11,662 nucleotides of DNA from NCBI GenBank assembly GCA_002715545.1, contig PAZI01000022.1, positions 10,851-22,512 of the forward strand. Direction: 5' to 3'. The notes under the pieces were generated by a model. The model was not told where the DNA came from, ran no database searches, and worked only from the letters and a program-made list of their open reading frames with translations. This document shows positions 1 to 5,573 of this stretch, piece after piece. How positions within the stretch are numbered: the stretch's first letter is position 1; every line of letters starts with the position of its first letter. The position numbers and the translations under genes are program-made. The DNA comes from Methanobacteriota archaeon (GTDB taxonomy: Archaea > Thermoplasmatota > Poseidoniia > Poseidoniales > SP79).

Positions 1-17
1 GGATTGAAAGAATGAGT

Positions 18-275
18 TTACGGCTCAAGTAAAGGAGATTCTGAGAGCATCTCATCGGCTTCAATGACTGTTGGCAGCGGTGCCACTCGAACAATCTCGA
101 CTTCGATGCGTCCTGGTGGAAGTTCGATATCTCTGACCTCGATCTCAATGGCGGTTTGCAGAGCTAGGTGATTGACGTCAAAGACTACCGTGAGACATCG
201 AATGACGTCTACCCCGGTGTTGATGTTATATTCGACCAACCATTCCTCAGGTTCGGGTGTGAAGTCCCTTTCCAT
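18..275 (-). CDS. Hypothetical protein, 85 aa, unknown family
   Basis: I do not recognise this protein. From the ATG at 275 it is 85 residues long and acidic. It opens with a Pro/Glu-rich segment (PEPEEW), followed by alternating hydrophobic and charged stretches (residues about 20-65) that look like several beta strands, and ends in an acidic tail. There is no signal peptide or membrane helix and only one cysteine. An upstream in-frame ATG at 377 would give 119 residues, but it would overlap the end of the thioredoxin-like gene and the extra residues look non-coding. The ATG at 275 also lies about 31 nt from an A/T-rich box A-like sequence. It follows the thioredoxin-like gene on the same strand after a 56-nt gap, so it could be co-transcribed or have its own promoter. 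No function is assigned. Confidence 0.6.
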   Translation of the reverse strand: MERDFTPEPEEWLVEYNINTGVDVIRCLTVVFDVNHLALQTAIEIEVRDIELPPGRIEVEIVRVAPLPTVIEADEMLSESPLLEP

Positions 276-300
276 ACGATAAGATATCGTTCTGGACGAT

Positions 301-311
301 GATAAACTAAA
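301..311 (-). promoter_or_regulatory. Candidate archaeal box A (TATA) for the 85-aa gene
   Basis: On the minus strand this reads TTTAGTTTATC, the most A/T-rich stretch between the two genes. It is centred about 31 nt upstream of the ATG at 275. That spacing fits an archaeal TATA box serving a leaderless or nearly leaderless transcript, and no Shine-Dalgarno sequence precedes the ATG. This is inferred from composition and spacing only. Confidence 0.3.
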
Positions 312-331
312 CGGCTTCCTGTGCCCTTCAT

Positions 332-1198
332 TCAGCGAAGCCAGATGCGGGTCCCTATAGCCATCAGCAAGATACATGCCGCTACCATCCAGCGGGAGTT
401 CAGTTGTTCATCCTCCACCACTCCAGGGAGTGAGGCATGAGCACCGAGTACCTCGACCACCTTCCCATCAGCAATTCTCTCATGGACCACAATCCAACCA
501 AGGGAATCGTGCTGCCAAGAAGGATCGATAGAGATGCTGATGTCCAGTCCACTTGTAACATCGCCTCCAAAAGTCCATGATTCCAACGGGAGTTCTATTG
601 TCGAGAGTCCTTCAACCACATCAATCTCAGCCACTGCTCGGGATACAATCCACAACGGTTCGCCCCCTACACTGCCTGCAGGCCTTACAACATCCGTCTC
701 TACAAGCATCACAGTCAGTGTTGTGTTGTTCAGGTCACCTGCTGACGAATCAAGAGTGACTGTAACACCTGCCGCATCCAAGGTCGTCGTAGCAGGGAGA
801 AGAGTGAGACGGCTCGATGAAGAACGATCGCCCTCAGCGCTTGAGACATGACGTATGAGATCATTGCGAGTAAGCGGGCCGGTAACCCCTTCACTTCCAT
901 CGAACCAGAGGGTTGGTGTGACAGTCGAGCTCGAGGCACCAAGGCGAGAAAGACGGTGAGCACTAGCTGCTGAACCAAGAGGATCTTCGCCATCGTAAGG
1001 GTGGTGTGAAGCAAGCACTGCTCGCCCCCCGGCATCTGTGATGAAAGCAGCAAGGAGTGGATCGAATTCCGCACAAGGCGTGCACCAAGTAGCAGTCTTC
1101 TCCTCGATGAGAATCGTAGGGCCTCCTAAAACTCCTGTCGAGCCATCCCCTGCTGAGGTGCTGAGAATCAGGGGGAGGAGAAAGAGGATAACGGCCAT
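332..1198 (-). CDS. Exported thioredoxin-fold protein with C-terminal membrane anchor
   Basis: A 288-residue protein with three visible parts. Residues 1-16 form a hydrophobic signal-like segment (MAVILFLLPLIL...). Residues about 28-118 form a thioredoxin-like domain with the redox motif ATWCTPC (C39 and C42) and a VTPT cis-proline motif (P95). Residues about 128-250 are Ser/Thr/Val-rich and probably a beta-sandwich. A single hydrophobic helix (about 270-284) ends in an arginine-containing tail (RIWLR). The layout implies a protein facing outward, anchored by its C-terminus, that makes, breaks or reshuffles disulfides in surface proteins. It resembles Omp28/TlpA-like exported thioredoxins, but I cannot name a subfamily. 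The start at 1198 was chosen because it puts the signal segment at the N-terminus; a longer version from 1303 adds 35 unlikely residues and overlaps the divergent RlmE gene. Confidence 0.82.
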   Translation of the reverse strand: MAVILFLLPLILSTSAGDGSTGVLGGPTILIEEKTATWCTPCAEFDPLLAAFITDAGGRAVLASHHPYDGEDPLGSAASAHRLSRLGASSSTVTPTLWFDGSEGVTGPLTRNDLIRHVSSAEGDRSSSSRLTLLPATTTLDAAGVTVTLDSSAGDLNNTTLTVMLVETDVVRPAGSVGGEPLWIVSRAVAEIDVVEGLSTIELPLESWTFGGDVTSGLDISISIDPSWQHDSLGWIVVHERIADGKVVEVLGAHASLPGVVEDEQLNSRWMVAACILLMAIGTRIWLR

Positions 1199-1276
1199 GA
1201 AACGAGACCCATTCGATTCAGCCACAAGTATGAGCACGACCGACGCCGTGTTAAAGTTGCGAAGGTCTGGCCGCTC

Positions 1277-2020
1277 GTGAGTGACAGATGGCGGGACGAA
1301 CATAGGCGCGACCCCTATGCTCGGAAGGCGCGTTCCGAAGGTTACCGATCACGTTCGGCTTTCAAACTCCTACAGATTCAGGAACGCTTTGGCCTCATCC
1401 GCAAAGGTGATGCTGTACTGGATATAGGATGCCATCCTGGTGGTTGGAGCCAAGTCGCAAGCGAACTTGTAGGAGGCCAAGGGGATGTCATCGGCATTGA
1501 TCTGCGCTATACAACTCCATTACCGAATTGTCAATTTCACGAAATCGATGCTGCCGACCCAGAAGCACCAGAGGTACTGCAAGCACTTTTTGGCCGCCCA
1601 GTAAACACCGTAATCTCTGACATCTCACCCAACTTGACTGGTAGGTATGAGATGGACGTTGTCAATAGCGTGCACCTCTCTGTGATGGCACTGGATCTGG
1701 CGCTTCATCTATTGTGTGATGGAGGTAATGTAGTAACGAAGCTCTTTGTTGGAGAAGGGGTGGAAGCAGTCATGGCTGCAATCAAGCCCCGCTTCAGCAA
1801 ACTCCAACGCTTTGAACCTGAAGCCAGCAGGAATGCATCGTCTGAAGTATACATCGTAGCACGAAACAGGATTCCTCGTCTGGACGAGACTCTCCCGAAT
1901 ATTGCAGACATCGTTCTGCCAACTCTCGCAGGCATGGGAGATGATATTGATACAGACGTGGAGCCAGTCGTAGGCCTACGTCGCCTGATGAGGAAGGAAG
2001 AAGACAAAGATAGTTCATGA
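1277..2020 (+). CDS. rlmE: 23S rRNA (uridine-2'-O)-methyltransferase RlmE/FtsJ-like
   Basis: A SAM-dependent 2'-O-methyltransferase of the FtsJ/RrmJ family, which in bacteria methylates U2552 of 23S rRNA in the A-loop late in large-subunit assembly. The Rossmann-fold SAM motif is VLDIGCHPGGW (47-57). The K-D-K-E catalytic set is complete: K30 (SAFKLL), D115 (ISDISPN), K155 (VTKLF) and E190 (SEVYIV). The spacings of 85, 40 and 35 residues nearly match E. coli RrmJ. The core ends near residue 197, and an acidic tail of about 50 residues follows that the bacterial enzyme (about 209 aa) lacks. The start is GTG at 1277 (MSDRWRDEH), typical of the family N-terminus. It is divergent from the thioredoxin-like gene across 78 nt. 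An archaeal homologue could instead act on tRNA, but the length and motifs favour rRNA. Confidence 0.93.
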   Translation: MSDRWRDEHRRDPYARKARSEGYRSRSAFKLLQIQERFGLIRKGDAVLDIGCHPGGWSQVASELVGGQGDVIGIDLRYTTPLPNCQFHEIDAADPEAPEVLQALFGRPVNTVISDISPNLTGRYEMDVVNSVHLSVMALDLALHLLCDGGNVVTKLFVGEGVEAVMAAIKPRFSKLQRFEPEASRNASSEVYIVARNRIPRLDETLPNIADIVLPTLAGMGDDIDTDVEPVVGLRRLMRKEEDKDSS

Positions 2021-2084
2021 CTGAATTCACATTCATCCCAACTCCCTCAGTAAATGACATCGTCCTGAAGTTGACAATGTATTC

Positions 2085-2516
2085 ATGACGAACAAAACAG
2101 AGCCACTGCAGAAGATGAATGAGATGTCGATTATTCGGCAGATGCGCGAACGATTTGACCATGGGCATAGCGTGTGTTTAGAAGACAGAGTACGGGTAGA
2201 TGAGTTGGAGCGAGGTTCACGACCAGGATGGATGGAGCTTCTCGTACTGCGCGCATATCCTCCGCGCCAAGTGAATCTCAATGGAAAAGAGCATGTTGTC
2301 GTTGCTGCTTGTGCACGTGACGAGAGTGGAGTGGTTGGCATTGTGCTATGGAATGAAGATGCTCTTCGAGTAAAACAAGGAGACGTATTACGTATCCATC
2401 AGGGCTGGGTCCGAATCTCGCAAGGAAAAACAGTGCTCAGTGCCGGACGACACGGGTGGATTGAACTCATTTCAGCCTCACACGGTAGTGATATAAGCCG
2501 GATGTCCTGCGGTTGA
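2085..2516 (+). CDS. OB-fold nucleic-acid-binding protein (SOSS-B/RPA-like)
   Basis: A 143-residue protein with one OB fold at about residues 36-129. The pattern closely follows the human SOSS-B1/hSSB1 type: a leading V-x-x-L segment (38-41), a strand ending in ARDESG (77-82), the VLWNED strand-turn (88-93, where SOSS-B has SVWDD), QGDVLRI (98-104), QGWVRI (106-111) and a final strand TVLSAGRHGWIELI. Such proteins bind single-stranded DNA or RNA, and many euryarchaea carry short ones in addition to RPA. The N-terminal 30 residues are charged and probably helical. The next gene, a zinc ribbon, starts 2 nt after the stop codon, so the two are surely co-transcribed, with aEF-1 beta behind. That context makes RNA binding as plausible as DNA repair. 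Alternative starts exist at 2115 and 2124; 2085 is the longest plausible one. Confidence 0.8.
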   Translation: MTNKTEPLQKMNEMSIIRQMRERFDHGHSVCLEDRVRVDELERGSRPGWMELLVLRAYPPRQVNLNGKEHVVVAACARDESGVVGIVLWNEDALRVKQGDVLRIHQGWVRISQGKTVLSAGRHGWIELISASHGSDISRMSCG

Positions 2517-2518
2517 AC

Positions 2519-2683
2519 ATGGAACAGGCCACTCTGTGCACCGTGACAGGTGAACCTCTCGCAGATTTCACATCAGTCGCTTTCCCTTGCCCTCTATGCG
2601 GACACAGCATCGGTCGTTCAACACGTTGCAGAGATCAAGCAGTGCTTTACGCCTGTCCCGAATGTGGATTTATAGGACCTTGA
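2519..2683 (+). CDS. Small CPxCG zinc-ribbon protein, HVO_2753 family
   Basis: A 54-residue protein encoded between the OB-fold gene and aEF-1 beta. It starts at ATG 2519, 2 nt after the OB-fold stop, and ends with TGA at 2681-2683. It has CPLCG (24-28), a lone C37 in a basic segment (TRCRDQ), and the terminal block YACPECGFIGP (44-54), the hallmark ending of the archaeal HVO_2753 zinc-ribbon family (DUF1610), whose members sit beside the aEF-1 beta gene in many archaea. Family members usually carry four CxxC knuckles. Here the first is reduced to C7 plus T10, and the third to S34 plus C37, leaving six cysteines. Knuckles two and four are intact and could bind one zinc on their own. The family is thought to bind nucleic acid and regulate; its exact role here is unknown. 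Confidence 0.88.
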   Translation: MEQATLCTVTGEPLADFTSVAFPCPLCGHSIGRSTRCRDQAVLYACPECGFIGP

Positions 2684-2692
2684 GGGTTGAAG

Positions 2693-2959
2693 ATGTCTGG
2701 AGAAGTTTCCATCACCTACAAGATTATGCTCGATTCCGCCTTGGAGAATCCCGATCCTGAAGCGATATGTGGAGACGTCACTAGAGTCTCGGGTGTCCAA
2801 GCCGCAGTGACGAAGCCTCTGGCTTTCGGAATGAAATACATTGAAGCGGTATGTAAGATAGAAGATGGAGAAGGAAAGGTCGATCAACTTGAAGACGCTC
2901 TGAAAGCAATCGAGGGAGTTGGAGAACTTGAGGTCCTAGAGATGGGGCGATTGATGTAA
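2693..2959 (+). CDS. ef1b: Elongation factor 1-beta (aEF-1 beta)
   Basis: An 88-residue protein matching the archaeal EF-1 beta guanine-nucleotide exchange domain in length and pattern. It has an N-terminal beta strand (GEVSITYKIM), the conserved KPLAFGMKYIEA block (about 41-52, usually PIAFGLKAL in archaea), the D-x-E-G-K-V-D stretch and a last strand in AIEGVGELEVLEMGRLM. It recharges aEF-1 alpha by swapping GDP for GTP so that aminoacyl-tRNA delivery can continue. ATG 2693 is preferred; an in-frame TTG at 2687 would add two residues. The start lies 9 nt behind the zinc-ribbon stop, completing a three-gene cluster with the OB-fold protein. The stop codon is 4 nt from the 3' end of the convergent release-factor-like gene. 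Confidence 0.95.
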   Translation: MSGEVSITYKIMLDSALENPDPEAICGDVTRVSGVQAAVTKPLAFGMKYIEAVCKIEDGEGKVDQLEDALKAIEGVGELEVLEMGRLM

Positions 2960-2963
2960 CCAT

Positions 2964-4058
2964 TCACCATCTCAACAACGCAGCAACTCCGCCAAGAGCC
3001 TCAATGAAGGGGGCTGCAGTGAACTCGATTTCTGCAGAGATTCTGACTGCTGCTTCAACAGCTTCATTGACAAGATCTACGTCATTACCATCACTGCCAC
3101 AGGAAGGGCAGGTCTGGCCGTGGCGTCGCATGTAGGTGTCACAGGCCTCACATTTGCGTCCAGAAATCGAGCAGCCCTCGCTGATCAGAAGAATCTCGAT
3201 TCTACCTTGGGAAGCTGCTTCCAATACATCATAAATTCCAGTCATAGCCAATTCATCGATGACCAAGGAACGGCGAAGACGAGCCACATCATCCATCTCC
3301 TGTTCCTCTTCAGCACGACGACCGATGTCTGCAAATTGCCGCAATAGGTTATCATCTGATGCCGACCTTGGGTCGACGTCCTCGATCTTGATGACAAGAT
3401 CCGCCAAGTGGTTTGGCAAACGATCGTAGAAGTTGTGTTTTGCAGTCCCTGCACCCGCCACAATGATTCTCGTTGAACCGATTTCTGAGATTAGTTTTCC
3501 AAGGTCTTCAGCAACACCATCAAAGAACGAATTCACCACCCCCTGCCGAGCACGCTGATATCGGGCCTGTGACCAACCCCCTTTGCGGTGAGCACCTAGG
3601 GCACTATGGCTATGCTCTGCCACTTCCTCTCCAAGAGCATCATGAACAAGGTGGATGCGGCAATGTTGCCCATCGATGAGAACTAAAACGAAGGTTTCGT
3701 AAGAATCTTGGAACTGAGCAAGAGGAAGGATATAGGGGCTGGCATCTAACACAACTGAAGTAGGGATTCTTGTTCCCAACCCCCCAACGCGTAGGAAGTC
3801 ACTGTCAAGGTCGATGAAACCAACTGCGGAACGAACCCCATCACTGAGATCTGCAAATGCGCTGAGAAGAGTCTCCAAGCCATCATCCAATGCTGCCTCG
3901 ATTGTGCGATCATCTACTGAACGCTTGATCGATTTCATCCTTCGTTGAAGATGAAGTGAATGTCGGGGATCAACAAGATCGACGTAAACGGACAGGAAGG
4001 TATCCCTGTTATCGAGATTTGAGATACTAGCAAGTTCCTTCATATCGAGGTCAGACAT
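2964..4058 (-). CDS. Vms1/baeRF-like peptide-chain release factor paralogue
   Basis: A 364-residue protein built like the C-terminal two-thirds of eRF1/aRF1. Residues about 120-225 form an RNase-H-like domain holding the loop HRKGGWSQARYQRAR (157-171). This is the position of the GGQ loop in aRF1 (canonically RKGGQS-x-x-RF), here GGWSQ, as seen in the VLRF1/baeRF relatives whose glutamine (here Q164) is thought to hydrolyse peptidyl-tRNA. Residues about 262-345 resemble eRF1 domain 3 and hold a zinc ribbon, C303-x-x-C306 and C317-x-x-C320. The N-terminal 110 residues lack the NIKS stop-codon-reading domain. The likely job is freeing nascent chains from stalled or split ribosomes, as Vms1/ANKZF1 does, rather than stop-codon termination. 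It lies 52 nt behind Gdh on the same strand and is convergent with aEF-1 beta. Confidence 0.8.
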   Translation of the reverse strand: MSDLDMKELASISNLDNRDTFLSVYVDLVDPRHSLHLQRRMKSIKRSVDDRTIEAALDDGLETLLSAFADLSDGVRSAVGFIDLDSDFLRVGGLGTRIPTSVVLDASPYILPLAQFQDSYETFVLVLIDGQHCRIHLVHDALGEEVAEHSHSALGAHRKGGWSQARYQRARQGVVNSFFDGVAEDLGKLISEIGSTRIIVAGAGTAKHNFYDRLPNHLADLVIKIEDVDPRSASDDNLLRQFADIGRRAEEEQEMDDVARLRRSLVIDELAMTGIYDVLEAASQGRIEILLISEGCSISGRKCEACDTYMRRHGQTCPSCGSDGNDVDLVNEAVEAAVRISAEIEFTAAPFIEALGGVAALLRW

Positions 4059-4079
4059 AATGATGCCACACTAGAGGTC

Positions 4080-4099
4080 TTGACCATGCTTTCGGTCAA
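4080..4099. repeat. Inverted repeat TTGACC/GGTCAA between gdh and the release-factor gene
   Basis: Two perfect 6-nt arms, TTGACC (4080-4085) and GGTCAA (4094-4099), are separated by 8 nt in the 52-nt gap between the two minus-strand genes. The loop is centred about 31 nt upstream of the release-factor ATG at 4058, roughly where a box A would lie for a leaderless transcript. It could be a two-fold operator over that promoter, or a weak hairpin behind gdh. No U-tract follows it. Confidence 0.35.
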
Positions 4100-4110
4100 A
4101 GGAACAGTAT

Positions 4111-5466
4111 TCAGACGACGCCTTGAGCCAACATTGCTTCAGCTACCTTGAGGAAGCCGGCCGCATTGGCACCGAACACATAATCTCCTTCACGACCATA
4201 GAGAGCAGCCGTCTCGGAGACATTTGTATGAATTCCAATCATAATACCCTCTAGCTTCTGTTCGACCTCTTCACGGGTCCAACCCATTCGCATAGAATTT
4301 TGACTCATCTCAAGACCTGACGTGGCAACACCACCTGCATTCGAAGCCTTGCCAGGTGCGAATAAGACCCCATTGTTTCGAAAAGCTTCGACTGCTTCAG
4401 GAGTACAAGGCATGTTTGCTCCCTCAACAACCGCCAATACGTTGTTCGCAATCAGAGATTCGGCTTCTTGGACATTCAACTCATTCTGGGTGGCGCACGG
4501 CAGAGCAACATCGACATCGACACCCCAAAGCCCATTTACAGAAGGTTCAGGCTCAGCAGCAGTATATGTGACCCCTGAGAAATGTTCCGAGTACTCTTTG
4601 ATGCGGCCCCTGCGATTGCATTTGAGATCGTTAACCCAAGCGAGTTTATCCTCCGTGATTCCCGAGGGGTCATAGATCCAACCACTGCTGTCTGAGAGTG
4701 TCACGGGCTTGCCGCCAAGTTGCAATACTTTCTCGACAGCATAACGTGCGACATTTCCCGAGCCGGAGATAGAGACTTTTGCTCCATCAAAGGATTTTCC
4801 TTTCGTTGCCAACATCTCACGAGCGAAGTACACCGCACCATATCCAGTCGCTTCAGGACGAATGAGGGATCCCCCGTATGACAGACCCTTGCCAGTGAGG
4901 ACTCCAGTGAATTCGTTAGCGAGCCTCTTGTACATTCCGAATATGTATCCGATTTCTCGATGCCCAACACCTATATCTCCCGCAGGTATGTCAAGATCAG
5001 GTCCTACATGTCTGAACAATTCCATTGTGAAAGATTGGCAGAAGCGCATGATCTCAGCATCCGACTTTCCCTTTGGATCGAAATCAGAACCACCTTTCCC
5101 ACCACCAAGGGGAAGACCTGTCAAACTATTTTTGAAAATCTGTTCAAAGGCAAGGAATTTCAAGATCGAGGAATTGACCGACGGGTGGAAACGTAGACCT
5201 CCTTTGTAAGGGCCAATTGCACTGTTGAACTGAATGCGATACCCGCGATTCACATGAACAGCACCACTGTCATCTGTCCAAGGGACTCTGAAATGAATCA
5301 GCCTTTCCGGCTCAACAAGACGGTTCACAACTTCGAGGTATTCGGGATGAGACTCAATGACTGGGCTGAGTGATTCAAGCACCTCCAAGACTGCTTGATG
5401 GAATTCTGGTTGGTCCGGATCTCGGCGTTTGACGCCCTCAAAGACTTGGTCGAGTGAAGCGTTCAT
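4111..5466 (-). CDS. gdhA: NADP-type glutamate dehydrogenase
   Basis: A full-length 451-residue hexameric-type glutamate dehydrogenase, which interconverts 2-oxoglutarate plus ammonium with glutamate and links carbon and nitrogen metabolism in the cytosol. Glutamate-binding and catalytic elements are present: GPYKGGLRFHP (K88), K112, PLGGGKGGSDFDP (catalytic K124) and PAGDIGVG (D164). The coenzyme domain has SISGSGNVA (G235, G237), and the residues after the second Rossmann strand are SDSSG, the small/hydroxyl pattern of NADP-dependent E. coli-type enzymes (447 aa). It is therefore assigned as EC 1.4.1.4. It resembles bacterial GdhA much more than the roughly 420-residue archaeal/thermophile enzymes, suggesting an old bacterial transfer. 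The start at 5466 has a G-rich SD-like sequence (AAGGGGGTTG) just upstream, unlike most genes here. It may be co-transcribed with the release-factor gene. Confidence 0.96.
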   Translation of the reverse strand: MNASLDQVFEGVKRRDPDQPEFHQAVLEVLESLSPVIESHPEYLEVVNRLVEPERLIHFRVPWTDDSGAVHVNRGYRIQFNSAIGPYKGGLRFHPSVNSSILKFLAFEQIFKNSLTGLPLGGGKGGSDFDPKGKSDAEIMRFCQSFTMELFRHVGPDLDIPAGDIGVGHREIGYIFGMYKRLANEFTGVLTGKGLSYGGSLIRPEATGYGAVYFAREMLATKGKSFDGAKVSISGSGNVARYAVEKVLQLGGKPVTLSDSSGWIYDPSGITEDKLAWVNDLKCNRRGRIKEYSEHFSGVTYTAAEPEPSVNGLWGVDVDVALPCATQNELNVQEAESLIANNVLAVVEGANMPCTPEAVEAFRNNGVLFAPGKASNAGGVATSGLEMSQNSMRMGWTREEVEQKLEGIMIGIHTNVSETAALYGREGDYVFGANAAGFLKVAEAMLAQGVV

Positions 5467-5470
5467 GGCA

Positions 5471-5480
5471 ACCCCCTTTC
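5471..5480 (-). promoter_or_regulatory. SD-like ribosome binding site for gdhA
   Basis: On the minus strand AAAGGGGGTT ends 4 nt before the gdhA ATG. It is a partial match to the GGAGGTG expected from the archaeal 16S 3' end, and the most SD-like sequence I noticed upstream of any start in the window. It supports the start at 5466 and a transcript with a 5' leader. Confidence 0.4.
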
Positions 5481-5573
5481 GGCGCCGGAGTGTGTAGGTA
5501 CTTTGTCCTTACCGAACAGCGTTGCAATGATGTGGCCAGACAGAGGCATCATCGCCCCCCCGAATGAAATCAA

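Noticed and set aside
534..851. Plus-strand open frame of 105 codons opposite the thioredoxin-like gene
   Set aside because: It lies wholly antisense to a gene with a signal peptide, CxxC motif and membrane anchor, and its translation is Ser/Thr/Val-rich with no domain pattern.
1794..2168. Minus-strand frame of 124 codons antisense to rlmE and the OB-fold gene
   Set aside because: It overlaps the conserved 3' part of rlmE and the start of the OB-fold gene, shows no motif and has no sensible start context.
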